A stretch of DNA of 64,000 bases from Mycolicibacterium sp. P1-5 (lineage in GTDB: Bacteria; Actinomycetota; Actinomycetes; Mycobacteriales; Mycobacteriaceae). The translations under genes were made by a program, and so were the position numbers. The stretch lies in NCBI RefSeq assembly GCF_008329565.1, contig NZ_NPKT01000001.1, positions 248,001 through 312,000 of the forward strand, written 5' to 3'. The notes beneath the pieces are model-generated. The model saw only the letters and a list, made by a program, of their open reading frames with translations, was not told where the DNA came from and did not search any database. Shown piece by piece: positions 1-11,700 of this stretch; the first letter of the stretch is position 1; the number at the start of each line of letters is the position of its first letter.

Positions 1-66
1 GGAGTCCTGCACGGCGTTGAACGGCGGGTCGGGAAACGCCGCCCCGACACGTAGCACTTCAGGCAT
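1..66 (-). CDS. Partial 5' end of a probable solute-binding protein gene
   Basis: The window edge cuts this gene and only its first 22 codons are visible, starting at an ATG at 66. The peptide begins MPEVLRVGAAFPDPPFNAV. This resembles the mature start of family 3 periplasmic solute-binding proteins, where the first strand 'LRVGxxxPxPPF' leads into the ligand site. No signal peptide is visible, so if the assignment is right the protein would be cytoplasmic or a regulator-like relative. It is divergent from the MOSC gene, with 80 bp between the starts. The family call is inferred from a very short stretch and is tentative. Confidence 0.4.
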   Translation of the reverse strand, partial: MPEVLRVGAAFPDPPFNAVQDS

Positions 67-146
67 TACCCAACGTTAGCGTAACCACAATCACCACAAG
101 GCATTTCACCTGCGGTGAGCTTGGTCTACCGCGCGGCCACTACGCT

Positions 147-830
147 GTGGTGGTGGCAAGTGTGCTGTCAGTGAACCTAGCCCGCGTCCGCGCCAACCCG
201 GACAAACCGTCGAGGCGTACCGGCATCGACAAAGTCGCGACGCCCGAAGCGGTGATGGTGCGTGCGCCCGGTCCGATGCGCAGTGGCCTGGGCAGCGGTC
301 TGGTCGGTGACACGATCGGCAACCAGAAGCTGCACGGCGGCGACGACCAAGCCGTCTACGCCTACGCCCGCGAGGACCTCGACGAGTGGGCGGCGCGCCT
401 CGATCGCCCGCTGACCGACGGGATGTTCGGCGAGAACCTCACCACCTCCGGCATCGACGTCACAGGAGCCCTCATCGGCGAACGCTGGCGGGTGGGCACC
501 GACGGGCTGCTGCTCGAAGTCTCCGCGCCACGCACCCCATGTCGCACGTTCTCGGCGTTCCTGGACATCGAGGGCTGGATCAAAACGTTCACCGCGGCGG
601 GTAAGCCCGGCGCGTATCTGCGGGTGATCTCGCCGGGTACCGTGCGCGTCGGCGACGCCATCGTCGTCGAGGACAAGCCTGATCATGACGTGACGATCGC
701 CTTGGTCTTCCGCGCCCGGATGTCGGATCCCAGCCTGCTCCCCCAGCTGCTGGCCGCCGACGCGCTATCGGCCGAACTCAAGGCCTATATCGCGAAGAAG
801 GCTACGCGTCTTCCAGCAGATCGGGTGTGA
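147..830 (+). CDS. MOSC domain-containing protein (YiiM-like)
   Basis: 227 aa. MOSC domains are the C-terminal sulfur-carrier domains of molybdenum cofactor sulfurases; stand-alone YiiM-type proteins reduce N-hydroxylated substrates using the cofactor. Visible support: the N-terminal strand [10 protein letters not shown], the [17 protein letters not shown] segment (about residues 61-77), [11 protein letters not shown] (about 92-102), and PRTPCRTF (about 129-136), whose cysteine is the conserved cofactor ligand of the family. GTG start. Its 3' end overlaps the 3' end of whiA by 29 bp in a tail-to-tail arrangement. The family assignment is firm; the substrate is unknown. Confidence 0.85.
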   Translation: MVVASVLSVNLARVRANPDKPSRRTGIDKVATPEAVMVRAPGPMRSGLGSGLVGDTIGNQKLHGGDDQAVYAYAREDLDEWAARLDRPLTDGMFGENLTTSGIDVTGALIGERWRVGTDGLLLEVSAPRTPCRTFSAFLDIEGWIKTFTAAGKPGAYLRVISPGTVRVGDAIVVEDKPDHDVTIALVFRARMSDPSLLPQLLAADALSAELKAYIAKKATRLPADRV

Positions 831-1785
831 CGGCGGACTCGGTATCGGGGATGCCGTCCTGCTTGGCCTTACGATCCGCCATCGACAGCAGACGCCGAAT
901 ACGCCCGGCCACAGCATCTTTCGTCATCGGCGGTTCAGCCAGCCGGCCCAGTTCCTCCAGCGACGCCTGACGATGTTCGACGCGCAGCTTGCCTGCGGCC
1001 GCCAAGTGGTCGGGCACGGTGTCGGCCAAAATCTCCAACGCGCGCTCGACGCGGGCGGCCGCGGCGACCGCAGCGCGGGCCGAGCGGCGCAGGTTCGCGT
1101 CGTCGAAGTTCGCCAGCCGGTTGGCAGTGGCTCGCACCTCGCGGCGCATCCGCCGTTCCTCCCAGGTGAGCCGGGTGTCCTGGGCGCCCATCCGGGTCAG
1201 CAGCGCACCGATGGCCTCGCCGTCGCGCACCACCACCCGGTCGGTGCCCCGTACCTCGCGCGCCTTCGCGCTCACCCCGAGCCGCCGGGCTGCGCCGACC
1301 AGGGCCAGCGCGGCTTCCGGTCCGGGACAACTGACTTCGAGTGCCGACGACCGCCCGGGCTCGGTGAGCGAACCGTGCGCCAGGAACGCGCCGCGCCACG
1401 CGGCTTCCGCATCGCCTACGCTGCCGCCCACCACCTGCGCGGGCAGCCCGCGTACCGGCCGGCCGCGCATATCCAGCAGACCCGTCTGGCGCGCCAGCGC
1501 TTCACCGTCCTTGGCGACCCGCACCAGGTATCGGGTGCTCTTGCGGATGCCGCTGGCCGACAGCACGTGCACCACCGCGTTGTAGCCGTAGAGGTCGTAG
1601 ATGTCCTTGCGTAGCCGCCGGGCGATGATGCCCAGGTCGACCTCGGCTTCGACCACGACCCGGCCCGACACGATGTGCAGGCCGCCGGCGAAGCGCAACA
1701 ACGAGGCCACCTCGGCCCGGCGCGCACTCACGGAGTTGACGGCCAGCCGGCTGAGTTCGTCCTTCACCTCGGCAGTCATCGCCAC
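802..1785 (-). CDS. whiA: DNA-binding regulator WhiA
   Basis: 327 aa, the usual length for WhiA, which combines a degenerate LAGLIDADG homing-endonuclease fold (roughly residues 1-220) with a C-terminal helix-turn-helix. The helix-turn-helix is seen around residues 265-310, including [19 protein letters not shown]. In Streptomyces WhiA acts with WhiB to switch on division genes; in mycobacteria its role is less defined. It is the last gene of the uvrC-rapZ-yvcK-whiA operon and starts inside the end of yvcK (GTG at 1785, alternative ATG at 1779). This conserved order is itself diagnostic of the gene. Confidence 0.95.
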   Translation of the reverse strand: MAMTAEVKDELSRLAVNSVSARRAEVASLLRFAGGLHIVSGRVVVEAEVDLGIIARRLRKDIYDLYGYNAVVHVLSASGIRKSTRYLVRVAKDGEALARQTGLLDMRGRPVRGLPAQVVGGSVGDAEAAWRGAFLAHGSLTEPGRSSALEVSCPGPEAALALVGAARRLGVSAKAREVRGTDRVVVRDGEAIGALLTRMGAQDTRLTWEERRMRREVRATANRLANFDDANLRRSARAAVAAAARVERALEILADTVPDHLAAAGKLRVEHRQASLEELGRLAEPPMTKDAVAGRIRRLLSMADRKAKQDGIPDTESAVTPDLLEDA

Positions 1786-2837
1786 GGGTCGTCACCTCTC
1801 GGTCCATTGGCTGTCGGTCCCTGCACCCCGTCCCCCTGTCGCGCTCCACCGGCCTGCGCGGACGCAGCAGATGGAGGGGAAGGCGGCGCCGTAACCGTAT
1901 TCCGGGTGCGCACACCGTCAAGCGCTGCAGCCAGCTTCGCCGGGTCATGTAAAGGTGTACCAGGTCTCGACACGTCGGCAAACTGAACTGAGGCTTCCAG
2001 CAGGCTTGCGGTACGCCGCAGCTGGTCGCGTTCCCGGTCAGACGGGACCCGGGTGGCGTCGACGACGATCTCGTGGACCGAGAAGCCCGGCGCGTGCTGA
2101 GCGAGAACGTGCAAATGCCGCTCGGCCGAGAAGCCGGCGGTCTCCCCAGGCTCGGCGGCCAGGTTGAGCACCAGGGCCCGCCGTGCGGAGGTGGCTTTCA
2201 GCGCTGCCGCCAATTCCGGCACCAAGACGTGCGGGATCACGCTGGTGAACCACGAACCCGGCCCGAGCACCACCAGGTCGGCGGTCATGATCGCGTCGAC
2301 GGCCTGGCGGGTGGCCGGCGGGTCACCCGGCAGCAGACGCACCCGGCGGACCTTGCCCGGTGTGGTCGCGACGGCCACCTGACCGCGGATCACCCGGCTC
2401 ATCCGCGGATCGCCTTCCAGGCCGGCCACATCGGCTTCGATCTGCAGCGCGATCGGGCACATCGGCAGCACCCTGCCCTTGACGCCGAGGACGCGGCCCA
2501 GCTCGTCGAGCGCGGCCACCGGATCGGCCAGCAGCTCGTTGAGACCGGCCAGCATCAGGTTGCCGATCGGATGCCCGGCCAGTGCCCCGCTGCCGCCGAA
2601 CCGATGCTGAATGATGGTCGCCCACAGCCGACCGTGTGGGCTGTCAGATGCCAAGGCCGCCAACGCCATTCGCAGGTCACCGGGCGGAATGACGTCGAGT
2701 TCGCCGCGCAGCCGGCCGGAGGAGCCGCCGTCATCGGCCACGGTGACCACCGCGACGACATCGTGGGTGAGCCGGCGGGCCGCGGACAGCGTCGCGTACA
2801 AACCATGGCCACCCCCGAGGGCGACGATACGGGTCAT
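1776..2837 (-). CDS. yvcK: YvcK/CofD-like family protein (gluconeogenesis factor)
   Basis: 353 aa. YvcK (CuvA in mycobacteria) is a UDP-sugar-binding protein related to CofD, needed for correct cell shape and growth on gluconeogenic carbon sources. The N-terminus shows the nucleotide-sugar-binding glycine-rich strand [16 protein letters not shown] (residues 4-19), followed by [14 protein letters not shown] (about 32-45) and the segment [15 protein letters not shown] (about 91-105). These are signatures of the family. The C-terminal 30 residues are Pro/Ser/Ala/Gly-rich and probably disordered. It overlaps both rapZ and whiA by a few bases, so translation is likely coupled. Confidence 0.93.
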   Translation of the reverse strand: MTRIVALGGGHGLYATLSAARRLTHDVVAVVTVADDGGSSGRLRGELDVIPPGDLRMALAALASDSPHGRLWATIIQHRFGGSGALAGHPIGNLMLAGLNELLADPVAALDELGRVLGVKGRVLPMCPIALQIEADVAGLEGDPRMSRVIRGQVAVATTPGKVRRVRLLPGDPPATRQAVDAIMTADLVVLGPGSWFTSVIPHVLVPELAAALKATSARRALVLNLAAEPGETAGFSAERHLHVLAQHAPGFSVHEIVVDATRVPSDRERDQLRRTASLLEASVQFADVSRPGTPLHDPAKLAAALDGVRTRNTVTAPPSPPSAASAQAGGARQGDGVQGPTANGPRGDDPWR

Positions 2838-3751
2838 TCGCGACCCAGATCGCGATGCATGACGCGGACGGTCAGGTGCTCGTGGTTCTCCAGGAGACCG
2901 GCGAGCGCTTCGGCCATGGCGACACTGCGGTGCTTGCCACCCGTGCAGCCGATGGCCACGGTCATGTAGCGCTTCCCCTCCCGGCTGTAGCCGTCGACGA
3001 CGAGCCTCAGCAGCTGATGGTAGGTCTGCAGGAACTCAGCGGCGCCGGGTTGAGCAAGGACGTACTCACGGACGGCCGGGTGCTGACCGGTGTGCGGCCG
3101 CAGTTCGTCGACCCAGTGCGGGTTTGGCAGGAATCGGACGTCCATCACCATGTCGGAATCCATCGGCAGGCCGTACTTGTACCCGAACGACTCGACCGTC
3201 ACGCTCGTCAGCGCCGCGGTCCGGCCGGCGAAGGCACGTTCGATGCTCTCGCGCAGGCCGTGCACCGACAGGGTCGAAGTATCGATGACGAGATCCGCCG
3301 AGGCCCGTACCGGGGCCAGCATCGCCCTCTCGGCGGCAATACCTTCTGCCAGGGTCTGGTTGCCCTGCAGCGGATGACTGCGCCGGTTGTTCTCGTAGCG
3401 GCGGACCAGGATGTCGTCGGAGGCCTCCATGAACAGCACCCGCGAATGGATGCCGCGGGTTGCCAGCTCGTTGCGTACCCAGTCCAGGTCCCCGGTGAAT
3501 CCCCGGGACCGGACGTCCATGACGACCGCCAGCTGGGTGATCCGCGAACCGGCGGCCAGGCCGAAGTCGACCATTCGGGCAATGAGTTCAGGCGGCAGGT
3601 TGTCGGCCACGTACCAGCCCAGGTCTTCGAGCACCTTCGCCGCGGTGCCCCGGCCGGCCCCCGACAGCCCCGTGACCAACACCACGTCGATACCCGATTC
3701 CTCGCCGGTCTGACCGGTGCGCATGTCCTCGCCTGTGTTGTGATCTGTCAT
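2834..3751 (-). CDS. rapZ: RapZ family nucleotide-binding protein
   Basis: 305 aa. RapZ (YvcJ in Bacillus) is a P-loop protein; in E. coli it delivers the small RNA GlmZ to RNase E, but no such pathway is known in mycobacteria. The P-loop region reads [20 protein letters not shown] near residue 25, so the Walker A lysine is replaced by arginine. The C-terminal domain holds the RNA-binding segment [19 protein letters not shown] (about 266-284). The start overlaps the uvrC stop by four bases, as expected for the uvrC-rapZ-yvcK-whiA operon. Confidence 0.93.
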   Translation of the reverse strand: MTDHNTGEDMRTGQTGEESGIDVVLVTGLSGAGRGTAAKVLEDLGWYVADNLPPELIARMVDFGLAAGSRITQLAVVMDVRSRGFTGDLDWVRNELATRGIHSRVLFMEASDDILVRRYENNRRSHPLQGNQTLAEGIAAERAMLAPVRASADLVIDTSTLSVHGLRESIERAFAGRTAALTSVTVESFGYKYGLPMDSDMVMDVRFLPNPHWVDELRPHTGQHPAVREYVLAQPGAAEFLQTYHQLLRLVVDGYSREGKRYMTVAIGCTGGKHRSVAMAEALAGLLENHEHLTVRVMHRDLGRE

Positions 3752-5748
3752 CGCGTCGCCTGTTCAGCAGACTGATCTTTGCCGACGGGCTCATCCTGCG
3801 CAGGCGATACCGGCGAATCCACCGTCACCCCTAGCGCTTCCAGAACCGCGGCGGCGGTCGCGGTGCCGATTCCCGGCACCGCGGTGATCTCGTCGACGGT
3901 GGCCTGCCGCAGCCGGGCCACCGATCCGAAGTGGGTTACCAGTGCCTTGCGCCGGATGTCGCCGAGCCCTGGCACCGAGTCGAGCGCCGAGGCCGTCATC
4001 CGCTTGGAGCGCTTGCTGCGGTGGTAGGTGATGGCGAAGCGGTGGGCTTCGTCGCGCACCCGCTGCAACAGGTAGAGACCCTCACTGTTCCTGGGCAGGA
4101 TGAGCGGGTCCGGCTCGGCAGGCACCCACACCTCCTCGAGTCGCTTGGCCAGACCTATCACGGCGACGTCCGTGACGCCGAGGTTGTCGAGCACCGCCTG
4201 CGCGGCGTTGACCTGAGGGGCGCCACCGTCGACGACGTAGAGGTTCGGCGGATAGGCGAACTTGCGGGACTTGCCTTCCGCAGAGAATTCCTCGATCGGC
4301 TGTTGCTGCTCGTGCACGTGGCGCGCGAACCGCCTGCGCGTCACCTCGGCGATCGATGCGACGTCATCGGAGCGACCCTGACCGGCGGCTTCCCGGATCG
4401 CGAAGTGCCGGTAGTCGGACTTGCGTGGCAGGCCGTCCTCGAACACCACCAGCGAGGCCACCACATCGGTGCCCTGCACGTGGCTGATGTCGACGCACTC
4501 GATCCGCAGCGGCGCGTCGGCCAGCCCGAGTGATTCTTGAATGTTCTGCAGCGCAGCCGATCTGGCCGTGAAGTCACCGGCACGCTTGAGCTTGTGCTGC
4601 TGCAGCGCCTCCTTGGCGTTGCGGTGCACCGTCTCAGCCAGGGCCTTCTTGTCGCCGCGCCGCGGGACGCGCAGTATCACCCTGGACCCGCGCAGCCCGG
4701 ACAGCCAGTCGGCCAGCTCGTCGGCATTCGGCGGCAGGCACGGCACCAGCACTTCGCGCGGCACCGGATTGGTGGATTCATCTGCGCTGCCGCCCAATTC
4801 GGCCTGGTCGCCGTAGAACTGGGTGAGGAACTGCTCGACCAGCCGAGCCTCAGCCGATTCGCCTGGGTCGCTGGGCTTTTCGACGACCCAGCCGCGCTGG
4901 CCGCGCACCCGGCCGCCCCGGACATGGAACACTTGCACGGCTGCCTCGAGGTCGTCGTCGGCGAACGCGACGACGTCGGCGTCGGTGCCGTCACCGAACA
5001 CCACAGCCTGTTTCTCCAGCGCCCGTTTGAGCGCGGCGATATCGTCGCGCAGCCGGGCGGCCCGTTCGAAGTTCAGCTCGTTGGAGGCCGCGTTCATCTC
5101 GAGTTCGAGCTCACGGGCGAAGCGGTCGGTCTTGCCGGACAGGAAGTCGCAGAAATCTTCGACGATCTTGCGGTGTTCCTCGGCGCTGACCCTTCCGACA
5201 CATGGCGCCGAACACTTGTCGATGTAGCCCAGCAGGCACGGCCGCTCGATTTGGCTGTGCCGCTTGAACACTCCCGCCGAGCAGGTGCGGGCGGGGAACA
5301 CCCGGGTCAACAGATCCAAGGTCTCGCGGATGGCCCAGGCGTGCGAGTAAGGGCCGAAGTAACGGACCCCCTTGCGGCGCGGCCCGCGGTAGACCGACAG
5401 CCGCGGATACTCCTCGTTGAGGGTGACGGCGAGCACCGGGTAGGACTTGTCGTCGCGATAGCGGACGTTGAACCGCGGGTCGAATTCCTTGATCCAGTTG
5501 TACTCCAGCTGGAGCGCTTCGACCTCGGTGTTGACCACCGTCCACTCGACCTTGGCGGCGGTGGTCACCATCTGACGGGTGCGCGGGTGCAGGGCGGAGA
5601 TGTCCTGGAAGTACGACGTCAGCCGGGGGCGCAGGCTTTTGGCTTTGCCCACGTAGATCACCCGGCCGTGCGGATCCCGGAATCGGTAGACGCCCGGTTC
5701 CACCGGAATGGACCCGGGCGCCGGGCGATACGTCGACGGATCGGGCAC
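3748..5748 (-). CDS. uvrC: Excinuclease ABC subunit C
   Basis: 666 aa from a GTG at 5748, in the context [20 protein letters not shown]; the longer open frame upstream lacks family character. UvrC makes both incisions in nucleotide excision repair. Domains in order: GIY-YIG nuclease (about residues 15-95, with GVYRFRD and [13 protein letters not shown]), a cysteine cluster ([24 protein letters not shown]), the UVR domain that contacts UvrB (about 210-245), the RNase H-like second nuclease domain ([18 protein letters not shown]), and C-terminal helix-hairpin-helix motifs ([31 protein letters not shown]). It is the first gene of the operon running into rapZ. Confidence 0.96.
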   Translation of the reverse strand: MPDPSTYRPAPGSIPVEPGVYRFRDPHGRVIYVGKAKSLRPRLTSYFQDISALHPRTRQMVTTAAKVEWTVVNTEVEALQLEYNWIKEFDPRFNVRYRDDKSYPVLAVTLNEEYPRLSVYRGPRRKGVRYFGPYSHAWAIRETLDLLTRVFPARTCSAGVFKRHSQIERPCLLGYIDKCSAPCVGRVSAEEHRKIVEDFCDFLSGKTDRFARELELEMNAASNELNFERAARLRDDIAALKRALEKQAVVFGDGTDADVVAFADDDLEAAVQVFHVRGGRVRGQRGWVVEKPSDPGESAEARLVEQFLTQFYGDQAELGGSADESTNPVPREVLVPCLPPNADELADWLSGLRGSRVILRVPRRGDKKALAETVHRNAKEALQQHKLKRAGDFTARSAALQNIQESLGLADAPLRIECVDISHVQGTDVVASLVVFEDGLPRKSDYRHFAIREAAGQGRSDDVASIAEVTRRRFARHVHEQQQPIEEFSAEGKSRKFAYPPNLYVVDGGAPQVNAAQAVLDNLGVTDVAVIGLAKRLEEVWVPAEPDPLILPRNSEGLYLLQRVRDEAHRFAITYHRSKRSKRMTASALDSVPGLGDIRRKALVTHFGSVARLRQATVDEITAVPGIGTATAAAVLEALGVTVDSPVSPAQDEPVGKDQSAEQATR

Positions 5749-5794
5749 GTCTCTTAGATTAGTCGGGGCTCCGACAGGCACTACCGTCGACAGC

Positions 5795-6213
5795 GTGCCA
5801 GTAGCGCGCGTCACCCGGCTAACCGAGTCGAACTGGGAACAGTTCGCCCAGCTTCGGCTGCGCGCGCTCACCGACGCCTTCGGCACGGCTGACAAGCAAT
5901 ACCTCGCCGAAGCCCGGTTCACCCCGTACGACTGGCGCCGCAGACTGCGCGACCACGCGCAGTTCGTGGCGATGCTGGGCGGCCGGCCCGTCGGCATGGT
6001 CGCCGCATATCAGGAGACTCCGGAGGCGGTTTACGTCTACTCACTGTGGCTCGAGCCGGAGGCGCGCGGCCACGGGCTGGCCGTGCCGACGCGGGGTACG
6101 CACCGCGACGCTGCGGATGGCCCCCGACAATGCGGCGGCACGAACGGTCTACGAAGGCCTGGGATTCACCGAGGTGCCCACCGGCGGCGCCAAATCAGAA
6201 GTGGTGATGCGAC

Positions 6214-6227
<14 letters not shown>
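5795..6227 (+). pseudogene. Broken GNAT N-acetyltransferase gene (internal deletion plus frameshift)
   Basis: Two pieces of one GNAT protein lie in different plus-strand frames. The N-terminal piece starts at GTG 5795 ([20 protein letters not shown]) and runs to the acetyl-CoA loop start LEPEARGHGLA, ending about 6082. The C-terminal piece reads RRGVRTATLRMAPDNAAA then RTVYEGLGFTEV and ends at the TGA at 6225-6227. The helix normally found between the acetyl-CoA loop and this strand is missing, so roughly a dozen codons and the frame have been lost around 6083-6092. The 3' end overlaps the PH-domain gene by 14 bp. An assembly error cannot be excluded. Confidence 0.75.
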
Positions 6228-7148
<921 letters not shown>

Positions 7149-7179
7149 TCACTCGCTCCGCAAGCGTCGCTCCTGGCCC

Positions 7180-8451
7180 TCACAGAGCGCCGCCGAGATC
7201 ACCCGGCATGACCTCGTCGTAATCGTCGAGCCCGGTCAGGTCGTGGCCCATCCGATCGCGCTTGGTCATCAGGTAGCGGATGTTCTCGGCGTTGGCACGC
7301 ACCGGCAGCGGCACGCGCTCGATGATGTGCAGTCCGTAGCCGTCCAGCCCGACCCGCTTGGCCGGGTTGTTGGTCAGCAGCCGCATCGAGCGCACTCCGA
7401 GGTCGACGAGGATCTGGGCACCGATGCCGTAGTCCCGCGCGTCGGCGGGCAGACCGAGCTCGAGGTTGGCGTCGACGGTGTCAGCGCCGGCATCCTGCAG
7501 CTGGTAGGCCTGCAGCTTGTGCATCAGGCCGATGCCGCGGCCTTCGTGCCCGCGCATGTAGAGGACGATGCCGCGATCCTCACGGGCCACCATCGCCAGC
7601 GCGGCGTCGAGCTGCGGGCCGCAGTCGCAGCGGCGCGACCCGAAGACGTCGCCGGTCAGACACTCGGAGTGCACACGCACCAGGACGTCGTGGCCGTCGT
7701 TCTCCGGTCCGGCGATATCGCCCCGCACGAGGGCGACGTGCTCCACCTCTTCGTAGATGCTGGAGTAGCCGACGGCACGGAACTCGCCGTGCCGGGTGGG
7801 GATCCGCGCCTCGGCGATGCGCTCGATGTGTTTTTCGTGCTTGCGCCGCCACTCGATGAGATCTGCGATCGAGATCAGGGCCAGGTTGTGCTCGTCGGCG
7901 AAGACCCGGAGCTCGTCGGTCTGGGCCATCGAGCCGTCGTCCTTCTGGCTGACGATTTCGCAGATCGCACCCGCCGGTTGCAGGCCGGCCAGCCGGGCCA
8001 GGTCGACGGCGGCCTCAGTGTGGCCGGGGCGGCGCAGTACGCCGCCGTCCTTGGCGCGCAGAGGCACGACGTGGCCAGGTTTGGTGAAATCTTCGGCAAC
8101 GCTGGTCGGATCGGCGAGCAGCCGCATGGTCGTTGCCCGGTCGGCAGCCGAAATGCCGGTTCCGACACCGATTTTCGCGTCGACGGTGACGGTATAGGCG
8201 GTGCCGTGCTTGTCCTGGTTGACCGCGTACATGGGCAGCAGGCCCAGCTTGTCGCAGATCTCGCCGGACAGCGGCACACAGAGGTAGCCCGACGTGTAGC
8301 GGACCATGAACGCGACCAACTCCGGCGTCGCCTTCTCGGCGGCGAAGATCAGGTCACCCTCGTTCTCGCGGTCTTCGTCATCGATGACGACGACAGCCTT
8401 CCCCGCCGCGATATCGGCGACCGCCCGTTCGACGGTGTCCAGCCTCGTCAT
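7180..8451 (-). CDS. ribBA: Bifunctional DHBP synthase / GTP cyclohydrolase II
   Basis: 423 aa from the ATG at 8451 ([17 protein letters not shown]); the 22 upstream in-frame residues are not family-like, and GGCGGCGAGG precedes this ATG. It catalyses two committed riboflavin steps. The N-terminal RibB half (about 1-205) shows [11 protein letters not shown] and the [14 protein letters not shown] substrate loop. The C-terminal RibA half (about 206-423) has the zinc ligands in [20 protein letters not shown] and the GTP-binding [11 protein letters not shown]. Located immediately upstream of ribH. A weak promoter-like pair, TTGGCG then TACTGT with a 16-nt spacer, lies at about 8490-8517. Confidence 0.96.
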   Translation of the reverse strand: MTRLDTVERAVADIAAGKAVVVIDDEDRENEGDLIFAAEKATPELVAFMVRYTSGYLCVPLSGEICDKLGLLPMYAVNQDKHGTAYTVTVDAKIGVGTGISAADRATTMRLLADPTSVAEDFTKPGHVVPLRAKDGGVLRRPGHTEAAVDLARLAGLQPAGAICEIVSQKDDGSMAQTDELRVFADEHNLALISIADLIEWRRKHEKHIERIAEARIPTRHGEFRAVGYSSIYEEVEHVALVRGDIAGPENDGHDVLVRVHSECLTGDVFGSRRCDCGPQLDAALAMVAREDRGIVLYMRGHEGRGIGLMHKLQAYQLQDAGADTVDANLELGLPADARDYGIGAQILVDLGVRSMRLLTNNPAKRVGLDGYGLHIIERVPLPVRANAENIRYLMTKRDRMGHDLTGLDDYDEVMPGDLGGAL

Positions 8452-8784
8452 CCTCGCCGCCTGCCCGTATCCAATGTTGCTGCTACCAGACAGTATGAAC
8501 CACCTCAGGTGCGCCAATATTGCCCGTCCTGTTCAGCGGTCCGCTCAATCGAGACGCGACCGCCTTGACAGTTGATATATGCAGGCCAGGACGTGGTGTG
8601 ACGTACGTGACAGGACGGGCCAACGCGCTGCTGCGGTGGGCCTACCGCAATGCCGAGGGCGCCCCGCAGCACTCGTACCGACGCAACCGACCAGGCGATC
8701 GGATCGCGGACACCTGTGCGCAACCGGTGGTAGCACCCGTGCGGCTTCACTGCACCCGGAAATAGCCGTCGGTGTTGGGGTGGA
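8452..8784. other. Gene-free interval between giant repeat protein A and ribBA
   Basis: 333 bp without a convincing gene; the short open frames here have no recognisable protein character. It must hold the ribBA promoter (possible -10 TACTGT on the minus strand at 8490-8495) and the 3' end of the giant gene's transcript. No strong stem plus T-run terminator is visible, only a small inverted repeat GCGATC/GATCGC near 8694-8706. I see no FMN-riboswitch-like conserved core. Confidence 0.5.
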
Positions 8785-11700
8785 TCAGATCTGCTTCTGG
8801 CCCGGCGTGCTGGTCACCACGCCGTTGGAGGTCCTCCAGTACCCGTCGTAGACGGTGATGGTAAAGGAGGAGAACTTGGTGAGGGAGGCGGTGCCGAGGT
8901 TGAGACTGCCGGCCAGGGAGTCCCCGGTGGAGACGATGTACCCCGAGCCGGGGTTGGCGTCACTGGGCGGGGAGCTGAGTTTCGTGGTCGAGATCGTCTC
9001 GCCATCGGGATCGGTCGCTTTTATGGACGTCCAGCTATTGCCGACCTTGACGGCGCTCGTAACCGGGTCCCTGTTCTCGGCGTAGATCGGGATGACCACC
9101 GTGACGGTGCTGGTGCCGCCGTAGCCGTCGGTGACGGTGAAGTTGAACCAGTCCGTCTTCTGCGCCGTGCTGGCCCCCATCTTGGCCGCGGCGTGGAAGT
9201 AGGCTGCGCTCTGGCTTATCGAGTACGACATGGTGCCGTTGGAGTTGACGGTCACAGTGCCGCCGTTGGCGGTGGTGATGGTGCCGCCGCTGGCCAGGGC
9301 GAAGGTCGTGCCGGTGCCATCGAACTTGTTGTTGATCAGCAGTGCGTCGGAGTCGGCGTCGCCGGCGACGAATGTCATGCCGGTGACCGTCTGGACCCCG
9401 GCCGCGTTGGGGTTGGTCTTGGCTCCCGGACCGGACAGCGTGACCGTCCCGGAGCTGCCGTTGACCGTCACCGTGGGCGCATTGTTGGACACCGAGGGGG
9501 CCACGTTGATCGTCGCGATGATCACCGACTTTCCGGTGGCATCGGTGGCCTTGATGGTGAAGAAGTCGTTCGGAGTGGTGGTGTGTCCCAAGCCTGCGGT
9601 CCGCGTGTAGGTGTACGTGCCGTTGGCGTTGACGGTCACGCTGCCCTTCGACGGTCCGTTGCCCAGGCTGTAGGTCAGCCCCAGGCCGGTATCGCCGGCG
9701 GGGACGTTCAGCGAACCGTTCGCGACTCCGGCCACCCCGTTGGTGTTTGTCTGCGGAGATGGTGTCGTAAGTCCGTTCAAGGTGACCGTCGCCGTGGTGA
9801 CACCACCGTGGTTGTCGCTCACCTGCACCTGGAACGTATCTGACGTGGTTCCCACCTTCGGGATATAGGTGAACGAGGTGCCGCTCATCGTGATGATGCC
9901 GCCACTGGTGCCGTAGACCGAGCCACCCGTCGCGCCGACCAGGGTGTAGGTCAGGCCGTCGCCGTCGCCGTCAGAGCCGCCGGCGATGTTGCCGCGCACG
10001 ACGCCAAGGCCGCTGGTGCTCGAACTGCTGACATTTCCGCTCAATGTCGGTGCGGCATTCTGCTTTTCGATCGGAATCCCGTACGTGACCGCCGTGGTGC
10101 CACCGAATGCGTCGCTGACGTTGACGGTGAACGTGTCGCCGGGGTCACCGGTGACGGCGTGGTCGTGCCAGTAGCTGTCCGACACGCCGAACCACGCGTA
10201 CTTCTGGATCGTGTAGCTGAACGTGCCGTTGGCGGCAACCGTGATCGTCCCACCCTGGGCGGTGCTGTAGGTGCCCGCCGCCCAGGTGATCGCATCGCCG
10301 TCGGGATCGGTCGCCCTCAGCGTGCCGGTCGTATCCTGCTGGTCGTTCGGGCCGACCACCCGGCTCAGCGACGAACTACCCACTGTCACACCGTTACCCA
10401 CCGGAGCAGCGTTGGTGACCGTCGGGGTGACGGCGATCGTCGCGACCGTCACCGTCTTGCCGGTGCCGATCTCCGTCGCGACGATGGTGAACGAGTCGTT
10501 CGGCGTCGTCGTATGGCCCAGACCTGCTGTACGGGTGTAGGTGTAGGTGCCGTCGGCATTGACGGTCACGGTGCCCTTCGACGGTCCGGTACCCAGGCTG
10601 TAGGTGTACAGCCCACTCTCACTGGCAGGGATGCCGAGCTGCCCGGTGACCTTGCCCGGGACCGCCGTGCTGACATTCGTTGTCGGCGACGGAGTCGTGA
10701 GTCCGCTGAGGGTGACGGTCGCCTGCGTCGTGCCGCCGTGGCCGTCGTTGACGAGGACCTGGAACGTATCCGACGTGACCCCCACGTTCGGGGTGTACAC
10801 GAACGAACCGTCCGAATTGATCTTGATGATGCCGCCGCTCGAGCCGTACACCGAGCCGCCCGTGGCACCGACCATGCTGTAGGTCAGGCTGTCGCCGTCC
10901 CCATCGGAACCCGCGATGTTGCCACGCACCACACCCATAGCAGAGGTGGTTCTGTTGTTCACCGTTCCGGTGTTCACCGTGGGCGGCGCGTTGAGTTTCG
11001 CGATCGGGACCGAGTACGTCACCGCCGTCGTAGCGCCGTAGCTGTCCTTGACGTTGATGGTGAACGTGTCGCCAGGATCACCGTCGACGGCGTGGTCATG
11101 CCAGTAGCTGTTGTGAACACCGAAGGGGGCGAACACGTTCTTGTCGTAGGTGAAGGTGCCGTTCGCGTTGACCGTGATCGACCCGCCCTGGGCAGTGGTG
11201 TACGTGCCGGCGGTAAACGTCACCGGATCGCCATCGGCGTCAGTCGCGTGCAGCGTGCCCGTGGTGTGCTGCTCGTCCCGCGGACCGCCACCCGCGTTAT
11301 AGGTGGGCGCGCCAACGGGTGAGTCCGTGGTCAGACCCGTGCCCACTGGCGCGCTATTGCCTAGCGTGGCATTGACGTTGACCACAGCGATGGTCACCGT
11401 CTTCCCGGTGCTGTCGGTGCCCAAGATCGTGAAGGAGTCCGTCGTGGGCTGCGATCCGGCCGTCGACGACCTGGTGTAGACGAAAGTGCCGTCGGCATTC
11501 ACCGTCACCGAGCCCCTGGCGGGGTTGGGGCCGGTGCCCAGGCTGTAGTTCATCAGCCCGACGTCGGCGCTGCCCGTGGGGATGGCCAGCTGGCCGGTCA
11601 CAGTCCCGGTCCGGGTGTTGAAGGTGGTCACCGGCGACGCGGAGCTCACCGGCACCGACACGGTGGTCGTGTAGGTATGGCCGAAGCTGTCAGTACTCGT

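Noticed and set aside
5749..5997. Upstream extension of uvrC by 83 codons
   Set aside because: The extension has no UvrC character and overlaps the divergent GNAT gene; the GTG at 5748 gives the normal family start.
8520..8765. Small ORF of 81 codons on either strand in the gap next to ribBA
   Set aside because: No ribosome-binding site, no protein-like composition, and both strands are equally open there.
8452..8784. FMN riboswitch upstream of ribBA
   Set aside because: I found none of the conserved RFN-element core stretches; the interval looks like ordinary promoter and 3' sequence.
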